Source of the DNA: Chloroflexota bacterium
GTDB lineage: Bacteria; Chloroflexota; Dormibacteria; Dormibacterales; Dormibacteraceae
Reading direction: 5' to 3'
Assembly: GCA_005887685.1 (NCBI GenBank)
Contig: VBHJ01000147.1
Span: 1 to 40,178, forward strand
DNA length: 40,178 bases
Each line of letters opens with the position of its first letter. Position 1 is the first letter of the stretch. The notes beneath the pieces were generated by a model. That model did no database searches. It was not told the origin of the DNA and was given only the letters and a program-made list of their open reading frames with translations. The position numbers and the translations under genes were made by a program. Positions 32,457 through 40,178 of this stretch are shown one piece after another.

Positions 32457-34052
32457 CTATCCCTTCTTGGCGGACCCCGCTTTCGCGGGCGCGGGCTGGG
32501 CGGGCGCGGGCTGGGCGTCAGCGTCAGGCTGGTCTTCGTACCCCTCGATCCCGAACTGATGGTTGAACGTCGAGATCCCGGCGTTGAGCCGGGCAAAGAG
32601 GCCGTCGTCCAGCGCCTGCTTCTTCTCGATCTCTTCGAGGAGGCTCGCACGATCAGCCTTCAGGAAGCGGATGAACCCACCGGTCCACTCCAGGACACGC
32701 GCCACCGGAACCTTGTCGAGGTGTCCCTGCGTGCCCGCGTAGAGGACGGCGACCTGTTCGGATAGGGGCACCGGCTGGTACTTGTCCTGCTTGAGCAGCT
32801 CGGTCAACCGCGCGCCGCGCTCGAGCTGATTGCGGGTCGCGGTGTCGAGGTCCGAGGCGAACTGGGCGAACGCCGCCAGCTCGCGGTACTGGGCCAGGTC
32901 GAGACGCAGCTTGCCTGACACCTGCCGCATAGCCTTCGTCTGCGCGTCGCCTCCGACTCGCGAGACGCTGATGCCCACGTTGAGGGCAGGTCGTTGGCCG
33001 GCGTTGAACAGGTCCGACTGCAGGTAGATCTGCCCGTCGGTGATCGAGATCACGTTGGTCGGGATGAAGGCCGAGACGTCATTGGCCTGCGTCTCGATCA
33101 CAGGCAGCGCGGTGAGGGAGCCTCCGCCGTGGGCCTCGTTCATCTTGGCGGCGCGTTCAAGCAATCGCGAGTGCAGGTAGAAGACGTCGCCGGGGTAGGC
33201 CTCGCGGCCAGGCGGCCGGCGCAGAGTAGCCGACACCTGGCGGTAGGCCCACGCCTGCTTGGTCAGGTCGTCGTAGCAGCACAGCGCTTCCTTGCCCTCG
33301 TCCATGAAGTACTCGCCCATCGCGCAGCCCGCGTAGGGGGCGATGAACTGCAGCGCAGCGGGGTCGTTCGCGGTCGCGGCGACGATGATCGTGTACTCCA
33401 TCGCCCCGGCCTCTTCCAGGGTCGCGGCCACGCGTGCGATCGAAGCAGCGTTCTGTCCGATCGCCACGTAGATGCAGTAGAGGTTCTTTCCTTTCTGGTT
33501 GATGATCGTGTCGAGGAGGACCGTCGTCTTCCCCGTGAATCGGTCGCCGATGATGAGCTCGCGCTGGCCGCGGCCGATCGGGATCATGGCGTCGATCGCC
33601 TTGATGCCGGTCTGCACGGGGCTGTCGACGCGCTTGCGCGTGATCACGCCAGGCGCGATCTTTTCGACCGGGAGCGTCTTGCTCGTCTTGATCGGGCCCT
33701 TGTCGTCGAGGGGAACCCCCAGCGGGTTGACGATCCGGCCGAGCAGCTCGTCGCCGACCGGGACCTCGAGCAGCCGGCCCGTCGTCCTCACCTCGTCGCC
33801 TTCGTGCAGGTGCCCGAATTCGCCGAGGATGACGGACCGCACCTGGTCCTCCTCGAGGTTGAGCGCCAGGCCGAAAGTGTCGTGCGGGAACTCGAGCAGC
33901 TCCCCGGCCATCGCGTTCTGCAGGCCGTAGATCTGGGCGATGCCGTCGCCGACGGCGACGATGCGGCCGACGTCGACGGAGACGAGGCTCGCGTCGAAAT
34001 CCTTGAGCCGCTCTCTTATTACCTCAGAGATCTCTTTGGTGCTGATTCCCAC
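32457..34052 (-). CDS. atpA: F1F0 ATP synthase alpha subunit
   Basis: This 531-residue non-catalytic nucleotide-binding subunit has [10 protein letters not shown] and Walker A GDRFTGKT (169-176, K175). The usual sequence is GDRQTGKT, so Gln172 is replaced by Phe. The arginine finger region [16 protein letters not shown] is intact. The last 25 residues are an Ala/Pro-rich tail ([18 protein letters not shown]) beyond the normal end, probably unstructured. The start is GTG 34052, 17 bp after the atpH stop. Confidence 0.97.
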   Translation of the reverse strand: MGISTKEISEVIRERLKDFDASLVSVDVGRIVAVGDGIAQIYGLQNAMAGELLEFPHDTFGLALNLEEDQVRSVILGEFGHLHEGDEVRTTGRLLEVPVGDELLGRIVNPLGVPLDDKGPIKTSKTLPVEKIAPGVITRKRVDSPVQTGIKAIDAMIPIGRGQRELIIGDRFTGKTTVLLDTIINQKGKNLYCIYVAIGQNAASIARVAATLEEAGAMEYTIIVAATANDPAALQFIAPYAGCAMGEYFMDEGKEALCCYDDLTKQAWAYRQVSATLRRPPGREAYPGDVFYLHSRLLERAAKMNEAHGGGSLTALPVIETQANDVSAFIPTNVISITDGQIYLQSDLFNAGQRPALNVGISVSRVGGDAQTKAMRQVSGKLRLDLAQYRELAAFAQFASDLDTATRNQLERGARLTELLKQDKYQPVPLSEQVAVLYAGTQGHLDKVPVARVLEWTGGFIRFLKADRASLLEEIEKKQALDDGLFARLNAGISTFNHQFGIEGYEDQPDADAQPAPAQPAPAKAGSAKKG

Positions 34053-34069
34053 TTGTACTCTCCTAGACC

Positions 34070-34600
34070 TTACGTGGCCGCCAGGCGGCGGCGAAGCTGC
34101 TGCAACCTGGTGGCGACGCTCGCGTCGACGACGCGGTCGCCGTACTGAAGCCTCAACCCGCCGAGGATGCGGGGATCGACGACCACCGTCATACGCACCT
34201 CTTTGTCCAGCCGCTTCGACAGCTCGCGCTGCACTCGATCGCGGTCGTGTGCAGTCAGCTCGACCGCCGTCGTCACCGTGGCCCGAACGCGGCCCATCGA
34301 CTGGTCCGCGAGGCTTGCGAACTCTTCCTCGATCGCCGCCACCTCGCCGACTCTCCTGGATTCGATGAGCATCCGCGCGAGGTTGGTCGCCTCCGCATCG
34401 AAGAGATGAGGCGCAGTCGCGACAAGGGCGTCACGCCGAGCGGCCGGGATGGTCGGATTGGTCAGGACCGCAGCGACCTTCGGGTCCTCGAACAGCTCGC
34501 GGATCCTGGCCAGGCGGCGCGCCCACTGCTCGAGGTCGCCTTCTTGCTGGGCGAGCTCGAACACCGCGCGGGCGTATCGCTTAGCGGCTGCCGTCGCCAC
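34070..34600 (-). CDS. atpH: F1F0 ATP synthase delta subunit
   Basis: This 176-residue stator subunit opens with [18 protein letters not shown], the usual delta N-terminal helices, and ends with the C-terminal domain containing [22 protein letters not shown], a strong family signature. It joins the b stalk to the top of F1. The start is GTG 34600, which lies 20 bp inside the end of atpF, so translation is coupled. Confidence 0.96.
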   Translation of the reverse strand: MATAAAKRYARAVFELAQQEGDLEQWARRLARIRELFEDPKVAAVLTNPTIPAARRDALVATAPHLFDAEATNLARMLIESRRVGEVAAIEEEFASLADQSMGRVRATVTTAVELTAHDRDRVQRELSKRLDKEVRMTVVVDPRILGGLRLQYGDRVVDASVATRLQQLRRRLAAT

Positions 34601-35102
34601 CCGCGACCTCCTGGATCGACCGCTCGATCAGCTGCCGGTGCTTGGCATCGTCGAGCGTTTCGCCGATGACCTTCTCGGTGGCGGTGACGACGAGCTCCGC
34701 GACCTGGGTCCGCACCGAGCGGATGGCCTGGTCTCGCTCGGCTTCGATCTGCTTGCGCGCGCTCTCGACCGTGCGCTTGGCCTCCTCGTCCGCCTTCTGC
34801 CTCAGCTCCTGCCGGAGCTGCTCGGCAGACTTCGCAGCGCCATCGATCACGCTCTGCGCGGACCTCCGCGCATCGTCGAGCTTGGCCTTTGCCTCCGCGA
34901 GCTGGGATTCGGCCGCCGCTCGCGCCTCCTCGGCCTCCTTCAACTGCCGGGCGATGGCCTGCTGGCGGGCTTCGGCGACCTGGACGATCCGGGGATAGAC
35001 GTACCTCGCGAGGATGGCGAGCATGACCAGGAACGTGATGAGCTCGACGACCACGGTTCCATCGATCGTGACGACGCCGGCTTCGCCCGCGAGAAAGGGC
35101 AT
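34581..35102 (-). CDS. atpF: F1F0 ATP synthase b subunit
   Basis: This 173-residue peripheral stalk subunit has one N-terminal membrane helix (about 15-33, VELITFLVMLAILARYVYP) and a long Ala/Glu/Lys/Arg-rich helix that dimerises. ATG 35102 overlaps the last base of the atpE stop (TGATG). The longer open frame to 35270 reads through atpE out of frame and is rejected. Confidence 0.96.
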   Translation of the reverse strand: MPFLAGEAGVVTIDGTVVVELITFLVMLAILARYVYPRIVQVAEARQQAIARQLKEAEEARAAAESQLAEAKAKLDDARRSAQSVIDGAAKSAEQLRQELRQKADEEAKRTVESARKQIEAERDQAIRSVRTQVAELVVTATEKVIGETLDDAKHRQLIERSIQEVAGGDGSR

Positions 35103-35347
35103 CAGTGGACCTGGGACAACAGGACGAAGCCCAACCCGAACGTGACGAAGTACATGCCTTCGACCAGGCCGATTACCGCAAACAACCAGGGAATCATTCG
35201 TCCTTGCGCCTCGGGCTGGCGTGAGATGCCACCAAGGAAGGCATTGCCTGCGACGGCGTCGCCGATGCATGCACCGATGGCGGCGCCTCCGAGCGCGACG
35301 CCAAATCCGAGAAGAGCCGCGGCCAATCCAATTCCGTGGTCAGTCAC
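35102..35347 (-). CDS. atpE: F1F0 ATP synthase c subunit
   Basis: This 81-residue hairpin forms the rotating ring. Helix one is LAAALLGFGVALGGAAIGAC, the polar loop is ISRQPEAQGR, and helix two holds the ion-carrying Glu63 in VIGLVEGMY. No Gln is seen at the helix-one positions used for sodium, and no Ser/Thr follows Glu63, so protons are the likely ion (inference). The start is GTG 35347, 11 bp after atpB. Confidence 0.95.
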   Translation of the reverse strand: MTDHGIGLAAALLGFGVALGGAAIGACIGDAVAGNAFLGGISRQPEAQGRMIPWLFAVIGLVEGMYFVTFGLGFVLLSQVH

Positions 35348-35358
35348 TGATCAACCTC

Positions 35359-36138
35359 CTATTGATGCTCGTGCTCGAGACCCTCGCGGGCCGCGGAGAA
35401 ATACACAACCGTTAGCAGCATGAAGATGAACGCCTGGATGAAACCGATGAACAGCACGTCGAAAGCCTTCCAGATACCGAGAAGGATGGTGCCCACGATC
35501 ACGCCGGGTACCGGGCCACCGATCGGCAGGTTGAGCGTTCCGAACCCGATGATCAAACCGATGATCGCGGCTCCGGCGAATATGTTGCCGAACAGACGCA
35601 TCGAGAGCGTCACGGGCTTGGTGAGCTCTTCAATGAGGTTCAGCGGGATGAAGATGACACGCGCGATCATCGGCAGCTCGAAGGGCTTGGTGAACCGGCG
35701 CAAGAAGCCGCCGAAGCCGAGGACGCGGATGCTGTACCACTCGACCACGACGAACACGATGATGCCCATGGCGAGGGTCTGGTTCAGGTCCGCGTTGGCG
35801 CCGTGGAGGATGGGCACCAGGCCAAGCGGCAGAAACTCGATCCAGTTGGCGACCAGGATGTACAGGAACAGCGTCATGGCGAGCGGGATGATGAAAAGCG
35901 CGTCCTCTGACACGTTCGTCTTGATCAACGACCGCAGCAGGTCGTAGCCCCACTCGAGGACGGCCTGGACCTTGGTTGGTTGGCCGTAGCGCAGCTGCGA
36001 GCGGAGCCAGAATCCAACCGCGAGCGTCGCGATGACCGCCAGCAAGCTCGAGATGAGGCTGTCGTAGTTGAAGGTGCAAAGCGCGCCGCAGCTGCCGATG
36101 GTGACGGTCGGGTGGGTGCCGGTGTCGGAAAGGATCAC
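35359..36138 (-). CDS. atpB: F1F0 ATP synthase a subunit
   Basis: This 259-residue membrane subunit forms the two ion half-channels next to the c-ring. The essential Arg lies in KPVTLSMRLFGNIFAG, and the following GFIQAFIFMLLTVVYFS is the last conserved helix. About five to six helices are predicted. The start is GTG 36138, overlapping the atpI stop as GTGA; the frame upstream of it runs into atpI out of frame. Confidence 0.96.
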   Translation of the reverse strand: MILSDTGTHPTVTIGSCGALCTFNYDSLISSLLAVIATLAVGFWLRSQLRYGQPTKVQAVLEWGYDLLRSLIKTNVSEDALFIIPLAMTLFLYILVANWIEFLPLGLVPILHGANADLNQTLAMGIIVFVVVEWYSIRVLGFGGFLRRFTKPFELPMIARVIFIPLNLIEELTKPVTLSMRLFGNIFAGAAIIGLIIGFGTLNLPIGGPVPGVIVGTILLGIWKAFDVLFIGFIQAFIFMLLTVVYFSAAREGLEHEHQ

Positions 36139-36473
36139 GCACGCAGTCCCCGCCGTACGCCGACGCCGACCTGCACGAGCTGGGCAATGCCGATGCCGAT
36201 CACGACCGGCCACACCGAGCCGCCCAGGATTCGCGCGGCGAGCAGCGCAATAAGGCTGTACATGGCCAACCGAAGGATGCTGGTGGGAAGCATCGGCGCC
36301 CTGCGGTCGAGCAGCGCCTTGATGATGAAACCGTTGAATGAACCCAGGACAAGGCCCACCCCGACTCCAGCTCCGAGGGTCCCCTGCCCCGCGAGTCCCG
36401 CGCTCAGGATGACGGCAGCAGCCAGAAGTAGAGACGCGCCAAGCGTCTCGGCCTGAATGCTGCCCGGCCTCAC
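36135..36473 (-). CDS. atpI: ATP synthase accessory membrane protein AtpI
   Basis: This 112-residue protein has four predicted helices (about 10-28, 33-52, 64-84, 88-104) and no soluble domain. Size, helix pattern and place directly before atpB fit AtpI, which helps c-ring assembly or magnesium supply. Overall sequence conservation in this family is low, so the call rests on context. The start is GTG 36473, in a GTGA overlap with the previous stop. Confidence 0.8.
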   Translation of the reverse strand: MRPGSIQAETLGASLLLAAAVILSAGLAGQGTLGAGVGVGLVLGSFNGFIIKALLDRRAPMLPTSILRLAMYSLIALLAARILGGSVWPVVIGIGIAQLVQVGVGVRRGLRA

Positions 36474-36682
36474 TTCGAAAAGTCCCTCACTTTCATCCAG
36501 ATGCCTGCCGCGGCTGCGGCCAGGCCCACGAACAGCCCAACAAGCACAAAGAGCGGAGCGGTGTGCCACCACCGGTCAAGTGCCACCCCCGCAAAAAGCG
36601 GAATGAGGACCGCGGCCGCCATGTAGAAACCGATTCCGGCCAGATCTGACCCGGTTGGGCCCGAACCCGAGGTGGGTGTCAT
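36470..36682 (-). CDS. atpZ: AtpZ/AtpI-like small membrane protein
   Basis: This 70-residue protein has a short soluble start (MTPTSGSGPTGSD) and two helices separated by LDRWWHTAP. That layout is the common AtpZ/F0F1 assembly protein pattern with a G-x-x-LDRW motif. GGAGGGG lies just before ATG 36682. It sits 13 bp behind wecA and heads the atp genes proper. In other bacteria AtpZ and AtpI together act in c-ring assembly or Mg/Ca transport. Confidence 0.82.
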   Translation of the reverse strand: MTPTSGSGPTGSDLAGIGFYMAAAVLIPLFAGVALDRWWHTAPLFVLVGLFVGLAAAAAGIWMKVRDFSK

Positions 36683-36695
36683 GCCCCTCCGAATT

Positions 36696-37805
36696 CTACT
36701 GAGAACCAGGTACGCCGAGAAGGCGGCGCAACCACGGCGCGGGGACGCGCCAACCCGCGTGCTGCAGCAGGTCGATGGCGACGGTTGAGGTGAGGACCGC
36801 GGTGGCCACCAGGACCACGGCGAGGATCCGGCCATGGCCGAAAAGCGTCAGGCCAAGGCCGCCGAGCAGCGCGCTCGCCGCGTAGAAGACGTAGCAGGTC
36901 TGACGCGGGTCGAGGCCGAACGCCTGCAGGCGGTGATGGAGGTGCATGAGGTCGGGGCGGGCCACCGACGTCCCCTGCCGACGCCGGCGCAGGATCGCCC
37001 ATCCCGTGTCGATGATCGGTAGGGCGAGCGCAAGCACGGGGGCGGCCAGGGCGAATGCCACCGCGACTTTGGCGACCCCGAGGATCGAGATCATGCCCAG
37101 CGCCATGCCCAGGAAGTGCGCGCCTGAGTCGCCCATGAAGATCCGCGCCGGGTGGAAGTTGAAGATCAAGAAACCGGCGCAGCAGCCCGCGAGCGCCCCG
37201 CTGAGCTGCACCACGTCGGGCTGCTTGAGCTGGCCGGCGGCCAGCATGAGGATCACCGCCACGATGGCGATCACCCCTGCGGCCAACCCGTCGACGCCGT
37301 CCAGGAAGTTGACCGTGTTCTGCATGCTGACCAGCCAGAAGATGCTCACCGGCGCCATGAGCAGTCCCAGCTGGATGAGGTGGCCGCCGGGCAGGCTGAA
37401 GAACCGGATCTCGATCCCGAACACGACCACCGCGACCAGGGCCAGGCCGAGCTGGACGCCGAGCTTGACCAGGGGCTGCATCGGCCGTTTGTCATCGATC
37501 GCGAGCAGCGCCATCGCAAGGCCCGACATCACCACGACGCCGACCACCTGCGTGGTTGCGTGGACGAACACCATCACCGCAACGCCGAATCCAACCCACA
37601 TCGCAAGACCACCTAGAAGGGGCGTCGGATTGGCGTGAGCGTGGCGGCCGCCCGGTTGGGCGATCCAGCCGTAGCGCAGGGACAGCCGGATCGCCAGCGG
37701 CACCGCCAGAACGCAGACGGCGAAGGCGACGAGCAGCGGCCACAGGCCTGGCAGCAGGTGCTGGGTGATGTTGGTGAGGGCCTTGTCGGAGAAGAAGTCA
37801 GTCAA
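36696..37805 (-). CDS. wecA: Undecaprenyl-phosphate N-acetylglucosaminyl-1-phosphate transferase (WecA/TagO-like, MraY superfamily)
   Basis: This 369-residue enzyme with about ten helices transfers a sugar-1-phosphate to undecaprenyl phosphate, starting wall polymers, capsules or teichoic-acid-like glycans. Superfamily motifs are [14 protein letters not shown], the metal-binding IDDKRP (D104, D105), [24 protein letters not shown] and the C-terminal MHLHHRL that distinguishes the WecA/TagO branch from MraY. No ATG or GTG fits the start; TTG 37805, eight bases inside the glyA end, is the best option. Its position between glyA and the atp genes is shared with Actinobacteriota, where it is called rfe or wecA. 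Confidence 0.92.
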   Translation of the reverse strand: MTDFFSDKALTNITQHLLPGLWPLLVAFAVCVLAVPLAIRLSLRYGWIAQPGGRHAHANPTPLLGGLAMWVGFGVAVMVFVHATTQVVGVVVMSGLAMALLAIDDKRPMQPLVKLGVQLGLALVAVVVFGIEIRFFSLPGGHLIQLGLLMAPVSIFWLVSMQNTVNFLDGVDGLAAGVIAIVAVILMLAAGQLKQPDVVQLSGALAGCCAGFLIFNFHPARIFMGDSGAHFLGMALGMISILGVAKVAVAFALAAPVLALALPIIDTGWAILRRRRQGTSVARPDLMHLHHRLQAFGLDPRQTCYVFYAASALLGGLGLTLFGHGRILAVVLVATAVLTSTVAIDLLQHAGWRVPAPWLRRLLGVPGSQ

Positions 37806-39072
37806 ACGCGTAGGGGATCGGGAACTTCCGGCACAGCTCGAGCGCGCGCTCGTGGACCGAGTCCAGCGTGGCCCCATCATCGATCCGCTCGACCAGGTCG
37901 GCGATGCAGTCGGCGATGACGACCATCTCCGCCTCGCGCATGCCGCGCGTCGTTACCAGCGGGGTGCCGACCCGAACGCCGCTCGGGTTGAACTTCGACG
38001 CATCGTCGAACGGGATGGAGTTGCGGTTGAGCGTGATGCCAACGGTGTCGGCGATGTCCTGCACCTGCTTGCCCGTGCGCTTCTGCGGCCGCAGGTCGAT
38101 GAGCATCAGGTGGTTGTCCGTACCGCCGCTGACCAGGCGCAGGCCGCGTTCCATGAGCCGGCCCGCCAGTGCCTTGGCGTTGACCACGACCTGCTTGGCG
38201 TAGACCTTGAATTCCGGCTTGAGCGCTTCGCCGAAGCACACGGCCTTGGCCGCGATCGCGTGCATCAGCGGGCCGCCCTGCGTGCCGGGAAAGACGGCGG
38301 AGTCGATGGCCTTCTGCCAGTCGTTGCGGCACAGGATGATCGCGCCCCATGCCCCGCGAAGAGTCTTCTGCGTGGTGGTCGTGGTGATGGCCGCGTGGGG
38401 AATCGGCGAGGGATACACGCCTCCCGCGACGAGGCCTGCGACATGCGCCATGTCGACGAAGAGCGTGGCGCCGACCGAGTCGGCGATCTGACGCATGCGT
38501 CCCCAATCGACGATCCGCGAGTAGGCCGAGAACCCCGCAAGGAGCATCTTCGGGCGCACCTCCTCGGCCAGCTTCTGGACCGAGTCGTAGTCGATGCGCT
38601 CGGTTTCGCGGTCGACGCCGTAGGAGTGGATCTCGTACAGCTTGCCGCTGAAGTTGGCAGGGCTGCCGTGGGTCAGGTGGCCGCCCGCCGAAAGGTCCAT
38701 GCCCATCACGCGATCGCCCGGCTGGCACACGGCCATGTAGACCGCGGCGTTGGCCTGCGACCCGGCGTGCGGCTGCACGTTCACGTATTCCGCTCCGAAG
38801 AGCTGCTTGGCGCGCTCGATGGCGAGCGTCTCGATCTTGTCGATCACCTCGCCGGTGCCGCCGTAGTAGCGGCGCCCTGGATAGCCCTCCGCGTACTTGT
38901 TGGTGAGGAGAGTGCCCAGTGCCTCGAGGATGGCCGGGCTCGTCAGGTTTTCGGATGCGATCAGCTCGAGCGTCTCGGACTGGCGCTTGAACTCGTGGCG
39001 GATGAGGTTTGCGATCTCGGGATCTTGTTCGCCGAGCGCGCGAAAAGTCATCGTGGTGATGTTCGTCGTCAC
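37798..39072 (-). CDS. glyA: Serine hydroxymethyltransferase
   Basis: This 424-residue PLP enzyme converts serine and tetrahydrofolate to glycine and methylene-tetrahydrofolate. It shows [48 protein letters not shown] and [18 protein letters not shown]. The PLP lysine is K236 in [14 protein letters not shown]. Most SHMTs have THKTLRGPRG; here His is replaced by Gln and Pro-Arg by Ala-Trp. Start GTG 39072 is used here; ATG 39051 is possible. It is followed with overlap by wecA and preceded by tsaC. Confidence 0.96.
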   Translation of the reverse strand: MTTNITTMTFRALGEQDPEIANLIRHEFKRQSETLELIASENLTSPAILEALGTLLTNKYAEGYPGRRYYGGTGEVIDKIETLAIERAKQLFGAEYVNVQPHAGSQANAAVYMAVCQPGDRVMGMDLSAGGHLTHGSPANFSGKLYEIHSYGVDRETERIDYDSVQKLAEEVRPKMLLAGFSAYSRIVDWGRMRQIADSVGATLFVDMAHVAGLVAGGVYPSPIPHAAITTTTTQKTLRGAWGAIILCRNDWQKAIDSAVFPGTQGGPLMHAIAAKAVCFGEALKPEFKVYAKQVVVNAKALAGRLMERGLRLVSGGTDNHLMLIDLRPQKRTGKQVQDIADTVGITLNRNSIPFDDASKFNPSGVRVGTPLVTTRGMREAEMVVIADCIADLVERIDDGATLDSVHERALELCRKFPIPYAFD

Positions 39073-39082
39073 GAGCCGAATC

Positions 39083-39667
39083 CTAGCCCGAGCGTGGACC
39101 GGGCGGCCCGAGCAGCTCGGGCGTCGGGATCGCCCCTTCGCGCAGCACGTGAGGCTCAGGCCCGGTGAGGTCCAGCACCGTCGACGCGGTGCCGCCAGGT
39201 GCGGTTCCCCCGTCGATCACCGCCATCACTCCGGACAGGGTTCCCGCCTCCTCCGCGCTCATCGCGGGGTCACGGCCGTGCATGTTGGCGCTCGTGGTCA
39301 TCAGCGGGCCCGCGTGGCGCAGGAGGCCGAGCGCAACTTTGTGCTTCGGGATGCGCACGCCCATCGTGCCGCCGCCCTTCGCGTGAAGGATGAGCGTGAG
39401 GGGTCCCGGCCACCACCTGCGCATCATCGACTCGGCTCGCGAGTCCACATGGACGTAACCCTCGAGCTGCGATTCCGCCGCCACCATGAGGATCAACGGC
39501 ATGCCTACCGGCCTTCCCTTGATCTGGTAGATCCGCTTCCGCGCCACCTCATCGTCAGCGCTGGCCCCAAGGCCGTAGACGGTATCGGTGGGAAAGGCGA
39601 CGACGGCGCCGCTCCGCACCAGCTGCGCCGCCCTCAGCAGCCCGGCATGCGTCGGTTTCAGAACCAT
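39083..39667 (-). CDS. tsaC: L-threonylcarbamoyladenylate synthase (Sua5/YrdC/TsaC family)
   Basis: This 194-residue enzyme makes the threonylcarbamoyl-AMP used for t6A at position 37 of ANN-decoding tRNAs. Motifs are [15 protein letters not shown] (25-39), KGRP (50-53), PGPLTLIL and TTSANMHG. It is the short YrdC-type form with no Sua5 C-terminal domain. ATG 39667 overlaps prmC by 10 bp, indicating coupled translation. The longer open frame to 40114 crosses prmC out of frame. Confidence 0.95.
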   Translation of the reverse strand: MVLKPTHAGLLRAAQLVRSGAVVAFPTDTVYGLGASADDEVARKRIYQIKGRPVGMPLILMVAAESQLEGYVHVDSRAESMMRRWWPGPLTLILHAKGGGTMGVRIPKHKVALGLLRHAGPLMTTSANMHGRDPAMSAEEAGTLSGVMAVIDGGTAPGGTASTVLDLTGPEPHVLREGAIPTPELLGPPGPRSG

Positions 39668-40178
39668 GCTTCGAGAACGCGCTCGCGACCGTTGACATCG
39701 CGGTGAACCCGGTGTCCGGCGAAGTTCTTGCCGGCTGAGTGCGAGACGGCCTGGACGATCGAGGGATCGAGCTCCGCCAGCACACGACCGCCTGGGTTGA
39801 GACGGGCCGGCGCCTCCCCGAGAAAACGGTCGATCAACGCGGCACCGCCGCCGTCGGCGTACAGCGCTCCCGCCGGCTGGGCGGTGACCTCGGCGGGCAG
39901 GGTGGTGCCGGCGGCCACATACGGAAGGTTCGCGCAAACGAGGTCGAACTCGCCGGCCAGCGGATCCATGAGGTCGCCGCGCTCCAGGTGCACCCGTGCG
40001 TCCAGGCCGTGCCTGGCGACGTTGCGAGCGGCGACGGTTAGCGCTTCGCCGCTGACATCCGTCGCCCACACCACCGTGCTCGAAGCGTAGTGCGCGATGG
40101 CGATCGCGATGCATCCGCTGCCGGTGCCCACGTCAGCGACGCGGAACGCGGCCCCCGACCCCCGAGCAATCTCCACAG
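39658..40178 (-). CDS. prmC: Release factor glutamine methyltransferase PrmC (HemK), N-terminus outside window
   Basis: The visible 172 residues are the SAM-dependent methyltransferase domain: VADVGTGSGCIAIAIAHY, a middle strand with ATDVSGEAL, and the catalytic motif CANLPYV. PrmC methylates the GGQ glutamine of RF1 and RF2; prfB is in this window. The usual motif is NPPY, so the Leu at the second position is a departure, although it is known among relatives. The frame is open to the right edge; the GTG at 40176 is not taken as a start, because the N-terminal helical domain is expected further upstream. It overlaps tsaC by 10 bp. Confidence 0.93.
   Translation of the reverse strand, partial: VEIARGSGAAFRVADVGTGSGCIAIAIAHYASSTVVWATDVSGEALTVAARNVARHGLDARVHLERGDLMDPLAGEFDLVCANLPYVAAGTTLPAEVTAQPAGALYADGGGAALIDRFLGEAPARLNPGGRVLAELDPSIVQAVSHSAGKNFAGHRVHRDVNGRERVLEAWF

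Noticed and set aside
32994-34148. 384-residue plus-strand open frame over atpA
   Set aside because: It is a reverse-frame artefact of the ATP synthase alpha gene.
34581-35270. 229-residue version of atpF
   Set aside because: The extension reads atpE out of frame; the TGATG junction at 35102 is the natural start.
37765-39168. 467-residue plus-strand open frame over glyA
   Set aside because: It is antisense to serine hydroxymethyltransferase, with no motifs and no ribosome site.

Overview
The window is a gene-dense, high-GC bacterial chromosome segment with almost every gene on the minus strand. It has many GTG and TTG starts, stop/start overlaps of the ATGA, GTGA and TTGA type, and at least one apparently leaderless gene. 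The gene order resembles Actinobacteriota and Chloroflexota: comF, hpf, secA, prfB, ftsE, ftsX on one side, and prmC, tsaC, glyA, wecA, atpI, atpBEFHAGDC, murA on the other. The Tad pilus genes come without a secretin, which fits a one-membrane (monoderm) cell. I infer a Terrabacteria lineage, most likely Chloroflexota or Dormibacterota. The sequence alone does not settle the phylum.

Layout. 1-1280: the start of an F420/flavin-type oxidoreductase, tRNA-Phe, a small secreted lipoprotein and tRNA-Val. 1299-9951: an envelope, secretion and translation block (ctpA, an M23 hydrolase, ftsX, ftsE, prfB with its programmed frameshift, secA, long-form hpf). 9972-13545: a CpaF ATPase, comF, a DUF192 protein, an alpha/beta hydrolase and a DUF421 membrane protein. 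13586-18323: a Tad/Flp pilus operon (tadC, tadB, a second cpaF, cpaB, flp) with a promoter, a structured leader and an intrinsic terminator directly after the pilin gene. 18380-27350: an ICMT-like methyltransferase and a glycan island. The island holds two GT-C-like membrane proteins (one broken), two polyprenyl-phosphate hexose synthase-like GT2 enzymes, a WecG/TagA transferase, a NodB deacetylase and two GT4 enzymes (one broken). 27366-40178: mreB, murA, the full ATP synthase operon with atpI and atpZ, wecA, glyA, tsaC and the start-truncated prmC.

How the genes fit together. FtsEX, the M23 hydrolase and CtpA form a plausible division and wall-remodelling module. MurA, MreB and WecA supply and place wall precursors. 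The GT2 enzymes could charge polyprenyl phosphate with hexoses for the GT-C-like proteins, giving a wall polymer or glycosylated surface proteins, possibly the neighbouring Flp pilin. PrmC and RF2 are linked functionally, because PrmC methylates the GGQ glutamine of release factors.

Most notable observations: MurA carries Asp where the catalytic Cys usually sits, which predicts fosfomycin insensitivity. prfB has a textbook frameshift site. Two tail-to-tail glycosyltransferase pairs each have a frameshifted plus-strand member and the same 23-bp overlap. Palindromic repeats overlap the 5' ends of two genes. The pilin gene has a terminator immediately behind it. I found no CRISPR array, insertion sequence, rRNA or prophage, and no gene-free stretch longer than about 215 bp. 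I did not find a convincing wholly new system; the pilus plus glycan island is the best candidate for new biology.
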